Of a stretch of 64,000 nt of DNA, positions 16,184 through 24,307 are shown in pieces; within the stretch, counting starts at the first letter, position 1, and every line of letters begins with the position of its first letter. The stretch spans positions 124,001 to 188,000 of the forward strand of contig NZ_JAAHBP010000021.1 of NCBI RefSeq assembly GCF_023184515.1, in the 5' to 3' direction. The position numbers and the translations under genes were made by a program. Below the pieces are notes generated by a model that was not told the DNA's origin, made no database searches, and saw nothing but the letters and a program-made list of their open reading frames with translations. This DNA is from Streptomyces sp. D2-8. GTDB taxonomy: Bacteria; Actinomycetota; Actinomycetes; Streptomycetales; Streptomycetaceae.

Positions 16184-16197
16184 GGGCCGTTCGGCCC
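16184..16197. promoter_or_regulatory. Candidate OsdR/DosR-like operator palindrome
   Basis: GGGCCGTTCGGCCC lies in the 282-bp gap between the divergent PNPOx-like and USP genes. Its reverse complement is identical to the element at 35056-35069. The size and GGG-N8-CCC symmetry match the DosR/DevR box type (GGGACTNNAGTCCC). No direct evidence of binding. Confidence 0.45.
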
Positions 16198-16407
16198 CGG
16201 CCGCTGCCCGTCCGGCCCACCGGGTGTGGCGGAGAATCCCCGTGGAGGCTGGTGAAGATCTCCGGCTGGTACGACAATGAGTGGGGTACGCCGCAGGACC
16301 ACCGGTGGGAAGCTCCGAGGACTCCCCGGAAGCCCTGGTGCGGCTGCCGCGCAGCCGGGCTGGACGAACTCCCGGGAGTCGCAGCCCGACGGAAGGCGGT
16401 GGGGACG

Positions 16408-17316
16408 ATGGAGCTTCCCTTGGTCGTTGGCGTCGACGGATCGCAAGCGAGCCTCCTGGCGGTCGACTGGGCGGTGGACGAAGCCGCGCGGAGCGGCTTC
16501 CCGCTGCGGCTGGTGTACGCCTCCTTGTGGGAACGCTATGAGGGCGCCCTGCTGCCGGGGAGCGTGGAGCGCTCGTCCGAGCGCGTGATGGTGGAGAACA
16601 TCCTCGGAACCGCGACGGAGCGCGCCCGACGACGCAACCCGGATGTGAGGGCGACCGCCGACGTCTCGGCCGCGGAAGCCGTGTCCGCCCTGCTGGACGC
16701 GGGGGACAACGCCAGGGCACTGGTGACGGGCTGCCGCGGCCGCGGAGAGCTGAAAGGGATGCTTCTCGGCTCGGTGAGCCTGGCCGTGGCAGCCCGGGCC
16801 CACTGCCCGGTGATCGTCGTTCGGGGCGACGAGGCCGGTTTGGCCGGCACGCACGAACGCATCATGCTCGGAGCGGGGGAGCCCGGGGCGAGCGAGGAGG
16901 CCGTGCGGTTCGCCTTCGACGAGGCCGAGGCGCGCGCGTGCGTCCTCGACGTCGTACGCGCCTGGCGCCGCCCCGCGTACGGGACCGTCGACCGTCCCGT
17001 GCCGGCCGGAGAACCGGCTCGCCGGCACGAAGCGCAGGCCTCCGCCCTCCTCGATGCTCTGCTCCGTGATGCGGCAGCCGACCACCCCCGTGTCCGGGTA
17101 CGCCGCGCGACGGTTGAGGGATCGGCCCGCAAGGTGCTGCTGGACCGTTCCGCGGCAGCGGACCTTCTGATCATCGGCGCCGGGCGAAGACACGACCATT
17201 ACGGCTTCCAGCTGGGCCGAGTGGCACACACGGTGCTGCATCACGCGGCCTGCCCTGTGGTGGTCGTGCCCAGCGGTGCGACCCCCTCGCGTTCCCCCGC
17301 AGGCGAACGGCCGTGA
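16408..17316 (+). CDS. Universal stress protein, two tandem Usp domains
   Basis: The 302-residue protein has two Usp domains, about residues 1-140 and 150-290. Domain 1 starts 'MELPLVVGVDGSQASLLAVDWAVDEA' style and ends with the ATP-binding pattern G-2x-G-9x-G-S (GCRGRGELKGMLLGSVS). Domain 2 lacks the full glycine motif (GAGRRHDHYGFQLGRV), so only the first is likely to bind ATP. It is closely similar to the USPs at 40109 and 47052, sharing the same opening and 'ASLWERYEGA' with the latter, so these are recent paralogues. ATG at 16408 follows GGAAGG at suitable distance. Stress or dormancy role from family. Confidence 0.92.
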   Translation: MELPLVVGVDGSQASLLAVDWAVDEAARSGFPLRLVYASLWERYEGALLPGSVERSSERVMVENILGTATERARRRNPDVRATADVSAAEAVSALLDAGDNARALVTGCRGRGELKGMLLGSVSLAVAARAHCPVIVVRGDEAGLAGTHERIMLGAGEPGASEEAVRFAFDEAEARACVLDVVRAWRRPAYGTVDRPVPAGEPARRHEAQASALLDALLRDAAADHPRVRVRRATVEGSARKVLLDRSAAADLLIIGAGRRHDHYGFQLGRVAHTVLHHAACPVVVVPSGATPSRSPAGERP

Positions 17317-17317
17317 T

Positions 17318-17698
17318 CCGGCACCGACGGGGCCGCGGCCTTCCTCGCCTCGCGCGGTGTCGACCCGACCCCCCAGCGGGTCACGTCCGTCGCCGCGTAC
17401 AGGCCTCTTGGACGCCCTCGTGGACGGTGGCGAGGCGGCCCGTCTGGATCTTCCGGGCAAGCCTCGGCCCGACCTTTTCCCGGAGGCGGCGCGACGGCTC
17501 GGTGCCCCTGCCGGCCGCACCGCCGTCGTGGAGGACGCGCTTGCGGGGGTGGAGGCCGGCCTCCGGGGCGGTTTCGGCCTGGTCGTCGATGTGGATCGGG
17601 CGGCCGGTACGGGCACCCGGGACGAGTTGCCGCGGCACGGCGCGGACATCGTCGTAGGGGACCCGGACGACCTGCTGAACCAAGAGGCACCACCGTGA
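17318..17698 (+). pseudogene. Remnant of a beta-phosphoglucomutase-type HAD hydrolase
   Basis: 'GAAAFLASRGVD' in one frame (from about 17330) is followed, after a frame change and internal deletion near 17400, by 'GLLDALVDGGEAARLDLPGKPRPDLF' and 'VVEDALAGVEAGLRGGFGLVVDVDR' in another. These match the cap and the C-terminal motifs III/IV of HAD-IA beta-phosphoglucomutase-like proteins. The catalytic N-terminal DxD region is absent and no start codon with ribosome binding site exists. In Streptomyces such genes often accompany GH65 enzymes; an intact GH65 gene lies at 47990. Confidence 0.7.
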
Positions 17699-17736
17699 TG
17701 GTGCGGACACGGTCTGGGGAACCGTGGGTGCTCGGG

Positions 17737-18210
17737 TCGCGCGGTCTGAGCGGAGTGGGAGGCTTCCTGGTGGGGTCCGTGGGCCCGGCCGTTGTCGCGC
17801 ACACCGACGCCCCGTGGTCCTGGTCCGGGCCGGCGAGCGGGCCGCCGGCGAACACACCATGGATCCGGCCGGCATTCCGTCCGCCGCCACCTCCTTCCGC
17901 CCCGTCGTCCCGGGGCTCGACACCGGCAGCCCGACGACTCGGTGATCGCCTTCGCCTTCGAGGAGGCGGCCCGTCGCGCCACCGCCCTGAGGGTCGTGCA
18001 CGGCTGGTACCAGCCGACCTACTTCGCCTATGGGCTGCCCTCCGACCTCAGGGTCAACGCCGAGCTGGGCAGGCGGGAGGCCGCCGCACTGGCCGAGGCC
18101 CTGCGCCCGTGGCGGCAGAAGTACCCGGCCGCCGCGGGCGTCGAGTGGCCACTGCGGACCGAACGGGGGGACGCTGGAGGGGAGGCGACCCGCGTCCCCC
18201 GGCAGCGGAT
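17737..18210 (+). pseudogene. Remnant of a tandem-domain universal stress protein gene
   Basis: Three frames are needed to read it. 'GSRGLSGVGGFLVGSVGPAVVAHTDAP' (17737-17815) is the end of Usp domain 1. 'PVVLVRAGERAAGEHTMDPAG' continues in a second frame. 'DDSVIAFAFEEAARRATALRVVHGW' and the following helix (to about 18165) are the start of domain 2 in a third. The first half of domain 1 and the end of domain 2 are missing. At least two frameshifts and two truncations make it non-functional. The next gene is phosphofructokinase. Confidence 0.75.
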
Positions 18211-18264
18211 TCGACCGCCGAGCAGGCTGCCACCAGGTGGGTGAGCAGTCGATGGGAGGAAGCC

Positions 18265-19290
18265 ATGAGGGTTGGAGTGCTGACGGGCGGCGGTGACTGC
18301 CCCGGCCTCAACGCCGTGATCCGCAGCATCGTCCGCAAAGGCGTCCAGGAGTACGCCTTTGACTTCGTCGGACTGCGAGACGGCTGGCTCGGCGCGCTCA
18401 AGGGCCATGTGGTGCCGCTCGACATCTCCAGCGTGCGCGGAATCCTCCCGCGGGGCGGGACCATCCTCGGCTCCTCCCGCACCAACCCGTTCAAGCACGA
18501 GGACGGGCTGCGACGCGTGCGGGACACCCTCTCGGCTCACGACGTGGACGCGCTCATCGTGATCGGCGGCGAGGACACGCTCGGTGCGGCCACCGAGCTG
18601 AGCCGTCAGGGGATCAATCTGGTCGGCGTACCGAAGACCATCGACAACGACGTGTCGGGCACGGACTTCACCTTCGGCTTCGACACCGCCGTCGGCATCG
18701 CGACCGAGGCCATCGACCGTCTCCACACCACCGCCGAGTCGCACATGCGCACGCTGGTGGTCGAAGTGATGGGACGGCACTCGGGGTGGATCGCGATCCA
18801 TGCCGGCGTCGCGGGCGGCGCCAACGCGATCCTCATCCCGGAGCGGCCGTTCGACATCGAGCAGGTCTGCGGGTGGGTGCGGAGCCGATTCAAGATCAAC
18901 TACGCCCCGATCGTCGTGGTGGCCGAAGGGGCCGTCCCTCATGAGGGACAGATGATCCTCAAGGACCAGACGCTGGACGAGTTCGGCCACGTGCGACTGT
19001 CCGGCATCGGCGAATGGCTGGCCCAGGAAATCTCCGAACGGACCGGCACGGATGCCCGCACCACGGTCCTGGGGCACATCCAGCGCGGCGGCACGCCGAG
19101 CGCCTTCGACCGGTGGCTGGCCACGCGCTTCGGACTGCACGCCGTCGACGCGGTCAAGGACGGTGACTTCGGCACGATGGTGGCGCTGCACGGCACGGAC
19201 ATCGTCCGCGTCCCCCTCGCCGATGCCACGGGGAAGACCAAGCGGGTCGACCGGTCGCTGTACGACGAGTTCGAGGTGTTCTTCGGCTGA
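18265..19290 (+). CDS. pfp: PPi-dependent 6-phosphofructokinase
   Basis: The 341-residue group A phosphofructokinase phosphorylates fructose 6-phosphate to the 1,6-bisphosphate. 'GVLTGGGDCPGLNAV' is the phosphoryl-donor loop and 'PKTIDND' the catalytic loop. The donor-selecting residues are Asp104 (GGEDT) and Lys124 (PKTIDND); ATP-dependent enzymes have Gly104. Asp104 with Lys124 is the established signature of pyrophosphate-dependent enzymes such as that of Amycolatopsis methanolica, and such enzymes are reversible. ATG at 18265 has GGGAGGA 4 bases upstream. It lies with class I aldolase (20501) and pyruvate phosphate dikinase (25538). The donor call rests on two residues and is strong but untested. 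Confidence 0.88.
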   Translation: MRVGVLTGGGDCPGLNAVIRSIVRKGVQEYAFDFVGLRDGWLGALKGHVVPLDISSVRGILPRGGTILGSSRTNPFKHEDGLRRVRDTLSAHDVDALIVIGGEDTLGAATELSRQGINLVGVPKTIDNDVSGTDFTFGFDTAVGIATEAIDRLHTTAESHMRTLVVEVMGRHSGWIAIHAGVAGGANAILIPERPFDIEQVCGWVRSRFKINYAPIVVVAEGAVPHEGQMILKDQTLDEFGHVRLSGIGEWLAQEISERTGTDARTTVLGHIQRGGTPSAFDRWLATRFGLHAVDAVKDGDFGTMVALHGTDIVRVPLADATGKTKRVDRSLYDEFEVFFG

Positions 19291-19337
19291 CTGCCCCGGT
19301 CACCTGCCGGATCGCCGCCGGACTCGCGGACCGGCCG

Positions 19338-20228
19338 TCACCGGGTGTGCGCCACGACCGCCACCGGGCAGCGGGCGTGGTGCAGCACGGCGTGGGTGAT
19401 GGGGCCCATTCTGCCCTCGACCGCCCGCGCATCGGTACGGCGGCCCACGACGAGCAGCTCCGCGCCGCCGGACGTGTTCAGGAGCGCTTCCGCGGGGTGG
19501 AGCAGCATGACATCGGGACGGACCGTCACCCGCGGATACTTCTCCTGCCACGCGCGCAGCGCGTCGGAGAGCTGCAGGGCCTCCTGATCCTCCCAGGTGG
19601 CGCGGTCCTCCTCGGTCACCGCCAGGGTCCGGGGAGACACGGAGTCGGCGGGCAAGGCCCAGGCCTGGATCACCCGCAGATCCGCTCCCCGTGCCTCAGC
19701 TGCCGCGAACGCGAAGTCCGCCACCTCACCGACCGGGTGATGTGCGTTGAACCCCACCACTACCCGGGCAGCGCCGCGCGCCGTGTGCGCGCCCTCGCCG
19801 AAGACCTGGGCATGCCCTGGGGGCACCAGCACGACGGGGCAAGGGGCCGCCATGGCCATCCGCAGGGCCACCGAGCCGACCGCGAGTCCGTCGAAGCCGC
19901 CCGTCCCGCGCGTGCCCACGACGAGGAGACCGGCCGCACGCGCCGCCTCGAGGAGTGCCGAGGCCGGGGTGTCATCGGCGTGTTCGCCCCGGAGGTCGAG
20001 GTCCGGGTAGCGGTCGCTGAGGTCGGTGACCGCCCGTTGAAGCATCCGCTCACCCATGTGGCGCAACCTGTCCACGGCCGGGGCCGGCACGGCGCTGCCC
20101 GGAAGGGGTGGGGAGGCGTGGATCAGGCGCAGGGGAACGCCCCGCAGAGCGGCCTCTCGCGCTGCCCAGTCCGCCGCCGCCGAACTGTGCGCGGACCCGT
20201 CGATACCCGCCAGCACAGGGTGACGCAT
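19338..20228 (-). CDS. Universal stress protein, two tandem Usp domains
   Basis: The 296-residue protein has two Usp domains. Domain 1 (about 1-145) contains 'GTRGTGGFDGLAVGSVAL', fitting the G-2x-G-9x-G-S nucleotide motif, and domain 2 (about 150-295) ends with 'GPITHAVLHHARCPVAVVAH'. 'GFNAHHPVGEVADFAFAAAEARGADLRVIQAWALP' marks the start of domain 2. It differs from the MELPLVVGVDGS subgroup and resembles the USP at 39051. GGAGGACACG precedes the ATG. It converges on the phosphofructokinase gene and is divergent from the aldolase gene across a 272-bp gap. Confidence 0.9.
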   Translation of the reverse strand: MRHPVLAGIDGSAHSSAAADWAAREAALRGVPLRLIHASPPLPGSAVPAPAVDRLRHMGERMLQRAVTDLSDRYPDLDLRGEHADDTPASALLEAARAAGLLVVGTRGTGGFDGLAVGSVALRMAMAAPCPVVLVPPGHAQVFGEGAHTARGAARVVVGFNAHHPVGEVADFAFAAAEARGADLRVIQAWALPADSVSPRTLAVTEEDRATWEDQEALQLSDALRAWQEKYPRVTVRPDVMLLHPAEALLNTSGGAELLVVGRRTDARAVEGRMGPITHAVLHHARCPVAVVAHTR

Positions 20229-20500
20229 CGTGTCCTCCTTCGCCGGAGCACCTCAGCAGGATCCGCACGGTCCGTGCCGCCTCTGTTCCACTGTTCCACG
20301 GCAGGACCGCTACGGCCCCCGCACCGGACGGGGATCCCCCCCCGGCGCACGGCGGGCCCCGTCACAGCGGGCCCGCGGAACGGTCACGCCGCGTCGGACA
20401 TCGGCCGAAACGGCGCGCGCGGAGTCACATGAAGCCTGGCGGTTGCGGGAACCCGGGGGCTGTCTCTCGGTACTCCCGAACGACCGGAGGCGCGAAGCCG
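20229..20500. promoter_or_regulatory. Divergent USP/aldolase intergenic region with dyads
   Basis: GCACGG-T-CCGTGC (20265-20277) is a 13-bp palindrome about 40 bases upstream of the USP start. Two GGGCCC hexamers at about 20354 and 20369, separated by roughly 9 bases, form a larger dyad nearer the aldolase side. They could be operators for either gene. None matches the 14-bp island palindrome well. Confidence 0.3.
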
Positions 20501-21553
20501 ATGACCGACATCCGAGGCTTGCTGGGCGACGAGGCCGACGACCTGCTGACCCACAGCGCCCACGGGATCCCGAAGGAAGACCTGGTACTCCCGGGCCACG
20601 ATTTCGTCGACCGGACCATGGCCGGGAGCGACCGATCGCCCCGAGTGCTGCGCAATGTGCAGTCCCTCATCGACCACGGCCGTCTGGCCGGCACGGGGCA
20701 CGTGTCGATCCTGCCGGTCGACCAGGGCATCGAGCACTCCGCGGCGTCGGCGTTCGCCAGGAACCCCCGCTACCTGGACCCGGAGAGCATCGTCGAACTC
20801 GCCATCGAGGGCGGCTGCAACGCGGTCGCCAGCACGCTCGGTGTGCTCGGGGCCGTGTCGCGGCGCTACGCGCACCGGATCCCGTTCATCGTGAAGCTCA
20901 ACCACAACGAGCTCCTGACCTACCCGAACCATTACGACCAGATCATGTTCGGCAACGTCGAGCAGTGCTTCGAACTCGGCGCGGCCGGTGTGGGCGCCAC
21001 TGTCTACTTCGGCTCGGAGCAGTCGGACCGCCAGCTGCGGGAAGCCAGTGAGGTCTTCGCGCGTGCTCATGAACTGGGCATGTTCACCGTGCTGTGGTGC
21101 TACCTGCGCAACTCCGCGTTCAAGAAGGACGGCGTGGACTACTCGGTGTCGGCCGACCTCACCGGGCAGGCCAACCACCTCGGTGTGACCATCGAGGCCG
21201 ACATCGTCAAGCAGAAGCAGCCGGAGAACAACGGCGGCTACCCCGCGCTGGAATTCGGCAGGACCGACAAGCTCCTGTACGACAGGCTCACCACCGGTCA
21301 CCCGATCGACCTCACCCGCTGGCAGGTGGCCAACTGCTACATGGGCCGGGTCGCACTCATCAACAGCGGCGGCGCGTCGGCCGGCCAAGGGGACCTCGCG
21401 CAGGCCGTACGGACGGCGGTGATCAACAAGCGGGCGGGCGGCACCGGGCTCATCACCGGCCGCAAGGCCTTCCAGCGGCCCACCGCAGAGGGCATAGAAC
21501 TTCTCCACGCCGTCCAGGACGTCTACCTGGACGACACCATCACGGTGGCCTGA
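20501..21553 (+). CDS. Class I fructose-bisphosphate aldolase (DhnA type)
   Basis: The 350-residue archaeal/DhnA-type class I aldolase uses a Schiff-base lysine and no metal. 'HVSILPVDQGIEHSAASAFARNP' is the family's N-terminal signature; 'PFIVKLNHNE' and 'GVTIEADIVKQKQPENNGG' carry the lysines, the latter including the likely Schiff-base site. It cleaves fructose 1,6-bisphosphate to triose phosphates, directly following the PPi-phosphofructokinase reaction, and can work reversibly. ATG at 20501 has GGAGG 10 bases upstream; longer frames lack a ribosome binding site. Most Streptomyces housekeeping aldolase is class II, so this is probably a condition-specific isoenzyme. Confidence 0.9.
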   Translation: MTDIRGLLGDEADDLLTHSAHGIPKEDLVLPGHDFVDRTMAGSDRSPRVLRNVQSLIDHGRLAGTGHVSILPVDQGIEHSAASAFARNPRYLDPESIVELAIEGGCNAVASTLGVLGAVSRRYAHRIPFIVKLNHNELLTYPNHYDQIMFGNVEQCFELGAAGVGATVYFGSEQSDRQLREASEVFARAHELGMFTVLWCYLRNSAFKKDGVDYSVSADLTGQANHLGVTIEADIVKQKQPENNGGYPALEFGRTDKLLYDRLTTGHPIDLTRWQVANCYMGRVALINSGGASAGQGDLAQAVRTAVINKRAGGTGLITGRKAFQRPTAEGIELLHAVQDVYLDDTITVA

Positions 21554-21669
21554 CGGGGGTCGGCCGAGGCCGCGACCCCGGTCCGTCCCGTCGTCCGAGG
21601 CCAGGAGACGGGCGGTGGTCGCCGCCGGACGGCTGTCCTCGGGTGAGGGTACGAACAAGGGAGAGGGCA

Positions 21670-22812
21670 GTGAGGGCGACGTTCGTGCTGGGACGGATCG
21701 CCGGTGTCCGGGTCGGTGTGCACTGGAGCGTGCTGTTCATCTTCGGCATCATCGCCCTCGGCCTGTCTCAGGGCCGCCTGCCGGAGACGTATCCCGGCCG
21801 TGCCTGGGCGGTGTACTGGGCTGCTGGCCTCTGCACCGCCGTGGTCTTCTTCGCCTCGCTCCTCGCACATGAGCTGGCGCATGCCGTCGTGGCGCGGCGC
21901 AACGCGGTCGAGGTGGACGACATCGTGCTGTGGCTCCTCGGCGGAGCGGCCCGGCTGAAGTCCGAGGCGTCCAGCCCGGGGGCGGAGCTGAGGATCGCAG
22001 GGGTCGGCCCGCTCGTCAGCCTCCTCCTGGGCGGGCTTTTCGCGCTCGGCGCCTGGCTGCTCGACCTGGTGTCCGCGTCCGGGATCATGGTGGAGATGGC
22101 GGCGTGGCTGGCAGGCATCAATGTGCTGCTCGCGGTCTTCAACGCCGTCCCGGCCGCCCCGCTCGACGGCGGCAGGCTGCTGCGCGCGTTCCTGTGGTGG
22201 CGCACGGGAGACCGGCTGCGGGCGACCGCCGGCGCGACCGCGGCCGGGCGGGTCTTCGGGTGGCTGCTCGTGGCGCTCGGACTGATCGCGTTCATCACGC
22301 GCGGCGCGTTCGGCGGTCTCTGGCTGGCGCTGATCGGCTGGTTCCTCATCGGGGCCGCCACGGTCGAGGGACGGCAGGCCCATCTGCGCGGTGTGCTGGC
22401 CGGTGTCCCGGTGCGGGCCGCCATGACGCCCGAACCCCTCACGGTGCCGGCGGACACCACGGTCACGGGCTTCCTCACGGATGTGCGCTACCGCTACCGG
22501 CATTCGGCGTTCCCGGTGACCGACGACGGCTCACCGGTCGGGCTGGTGACCCTCGACGGCGCCAGACGGGTGCCGCAGGACGAGGCCCGGGCCGTGATGG
22601 TGAGGGAGGTGATGGTGCCACTGTCGCAGACCATCGTGGTCGGGCCGGACAGCCCGCTGGCGGATCTGCTGCCGCGCATGGAGCCGGGCGCCGAGCACCG
22701 GGTCCTGGTCGTGGAGCACGGCAGGCTCGTCGGGATCGTCTCGTTGTCGGACGTCAGCCGCACGGTGACGTGGCTGATGAACACCGCCTCCGGGCGGCGC
22801 GACGGTCGGTGA
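21670..22812 (+). CDS. Site-2 protease (Rip3-like) with two CBS domains
   Basis: The 380-residue intramembrane zinc protease has about six hydrophobic segments up to residue 235, the HELAH motif with His67, Glu68 and His71, and the third metal ligand Asp166 in PLDGG. Two CBS domains follow (about 248-305 and 310-370). M. tuberculosis Rip3 (Rv2625c) has the same layout and lies in the DosR regulon. Such enzymes release membrane-bound regulators; the CBS pair may sense adenine nucleotides. The GTG at 21670 follows GGGAGAGGG. The target anti-sigma factor is not in the window. Confidence 0.88.
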   Translation: MRATFVLGRIAGVRVGVHWSVLFIFGIIALGLSQGRLPETYPGRAWAVYWAAGLCTAVVFFASLLAHELAHAVVARRNAVEVDDIVLWLLGGAARLKSEASSPGAELRIAGVGPLVSLLLGGLFALGAWLLDLVSASGIMVEMAAWLAGINVLLAVFNAVPAAPLDGGRLLRAFLWWRTGDRLRATAGATAAGRVFGWLLVALGLIAFITRGAFGGLWLALIGWFLIGAATVEGRQAHLRGVLAGVPVRAAMTPEPLTVPADTTVTGFLTDVRYRYRHSAFPVTDDGSPVGLVTLDGARRVPQDEARAVMVREVMVPLSQTIVVGPDSPLADLLPRMEPGAEHRVLVVEHGRLVGIVSLSDVSRTVTWLMNTASGRRDGR

Positions 22813-22895
22813 CCGGGGCCCGGCGGCGGGCACGCCTCCTGCGAGCCCCGTGAAACGCCCGCAGCATGCGACGAAATGATCCGGAGACCCGCGGC

Positions 22896-23780
22896 CTACC
22901 GGTCGTGCGCGAGCGGGACGGTGATGACCGGGCAGTGTGCGTGGTGCAGTACGCCGTGGCTGACGGAGCCCAGCAGCATGCCGGCGAAGCCGCCGTGGCC
23001 GCGGGTACCCACGACCAGGCCGAGGGCGTGTTCGGACGCCTTGACGAGGACCTGAACCGGGTGGCCCCGCACGACCTCGTGGTGCAGTTCCACCTCCGGA
23101 TGGGCGGCGGTACGTCCGGCCACCGTCTCCGACAGAAGCCGGCGGCACTCCTGGACGGCCGCGTCCTCGTCCAGGACGCCGAGGGGCGGCGCGTGCCACA
23201 CGTACAGGGCGCGCAGGACCGCGCCGCGCAGGGAGGCCTCCTCGAAGGCGAAGTCGACCGCGGCGGCGGACCGAGGGCTGCCGTCGACCCCGACCACGAA
23301 GTACGGCGGCTGCTGGGTGATGTGCTCCGACTCCGGTACGACCACCACGGGGCAGGGTGCGTGGGCGACGAGCGGCAGGGCGACGGCGGCGGAGGTGAAC
23401 ATCTCCTGGAGAGCACTCAGATGCCAGGAACCGAGCACGATCTCCGTGGCGCGCTGGGCCTGCTCGCGCAGCACCCACGCCGGATGCCCCTCCGCCAGCA
23501 GCCCGGACACCCGCACCCGCGGATGCCGGGACTCGACGAAGGCCACCGCCTCCTTCAGCACGCGGTCCCCCGTCGCATGCAGCGCTTCGTTCCACTCCTC
23601 CCACGACGGCCGCCCGCCCGTCGGCCGGTATCCACGCGTCGGTACGTTCTGCGCGAGGACCAGCAGCAGGGGCAGGCGGCGCCGGTCCGCCTCGTCGGCG
23701 GCCCAGGCGAGCGCCATGCGTCTCCCCGGGTCGGGGTCGACACCGGCCACGATCGGGTTGCCTGCTCGTGTGTGCGTCAT
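22896..23780 (-). CDS. Universal stress protein, two tandem Usp domains
   Basis: The 294-residue protein has two Usp domains. Here domain 2 carries the intact nucleotide motif (GTRGHGGFAGMLLGSVSHGVLHH), while domain 1 has a degenerate one (GSWHLSALQEMFTSAAV), the reverse of the MELPLVVGVDGS subgroup. It ends the operon CBS/BON - flavodoxin - USP: its ATG at 23780 overlaps the flavodoxin stop by 4 bases. Joint expression with a flavodoxin suggests redox stress. Confidence 0.9.
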   Translation of the reverse strand: MTHTRAGNPIVAGVDPDPGRRMALAWAADEADRRRLPLLLVLAQNVPTRGYRPTGGRPSWEEWNEALHATGDRVLKEAVAFVESRHPRVRVSGLLAEGHPAWVLREQAQRATEIVLGSWHLSALQEMFTSAAVALPLVAHAPCPVVVVPESEHITQQPPYFVVGVDGSPRSAAAVDFAFEEASLRGAVLRALYVWHAPPLGVLDEDAAVQECRRLLSETVAGRTAAHPEVELHHEVVRGHPVQVLVKASEHALGLVVGTRGHGGFAGMLLGSVSHGVLHHAHCPVITVPLAHDR

Positions 23781-24292
23781 GGCCGACTCCCGGGTTGTTC
23801 TCTCGACAGCTCCCCGGCCACCGTCGTCGCCCAGGCGGCGATCTGCTCGAAGTCGCGGAAGTCGCCGCCCTTTCCGGAGTTGACGATCATCCGGGCGATG
23901 CGTCCCTTGACCTTTCCCTCCAGGCGTCCGCCGAAGGTGATGTGACCGCGGGCATCGAGACGGTCCGCGACCCGCCGCACGCCGGGCGCCGGCGGAATCT
24001 CCCGCTCGGACGCCGAGGGGTCCAGAGGCCCGCTGCTGAACAGCCACACGGGACGCTCCGTCAGGGCCCTGCGGTGATGCCGGGCGAAGCGGCGGGCGTC
24101 GCGCTGCCAGCGGCCCCCGTACAGTCCGCCGCCGAGTACGACGGCATCGTACGGCGTGACGTCCGGGACGCTGGCCGCCGAACGCACCGCCACCGTCAGC
24201 CCCTCCTCGGTCAGCACCTCACCGATGCGCTCGGCGATCTCGGCCGTCGAGCCGTTGGTCGATCCGTAAGCGACCAGCACTGTCTCCGTCAT
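23777..24292 (-). CDS. Flavodoxin-domain protein (HemG/PgdH-like)
   Basis: The 171-residue flavodoxin fold has the FMN phosphate loop 'GSTNGSTAEIAERIG' at residues 10-24 and a second FMN loop near 'LGGGLYGGRW'. It lacks the PSQ... quinone-specific features I could confirm, so protoporphyrinogen oxidase activity is not certain. The family appears in Streptomyces and mycobacteria as stress-linked flavodoxins. It starts 15 bases before the CBS/BON stop on the same strand and overlaps the USP start, so all three are one transcription unit. Confidence 0.82.
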   Translation of the reverse strand: MTETVLVAYGSTNGSTAEIAERIGEVLTEEGLTVAVRSAASVPDVTPYDAVVLGGGLYGGRWQRDARRFARHHRRALTERPVWLFSSGPLDPSASEREIPPAPGVRRVADRLDARGHITFGGRLEGKVKGRIARMIVNSGKGGDFRDFEQIAAWATTVAGELSREQPGSRP

Positions 24293-24307
24293 GGTCGGTG
24301 TACCTCC

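Noticed and set aside
16126..17982. N-terminal extension of the PNPOx-like frame across the USP gene
   Set aside because: The region upstream of the ATG at 16125 is antisense to the USP gene and the pseudogenes; the translation is low-complexity and the ATG has its own ribosome binding site.
18265..19290. ATP-dependent PfkA assignment
   Set aside because: Residue 104 is Asp rather than Gly, with Lys at 124; this pair marks PPi-dependent enzymes, so the default ATP-dependent annotation is not supported.
22813..22895. GGGGCCCGG dyad between the S2P and USP genes as an operator
   Set aside because: It lies between convergent 3' ends, so promoter control is unlikely; any function would be in termination.
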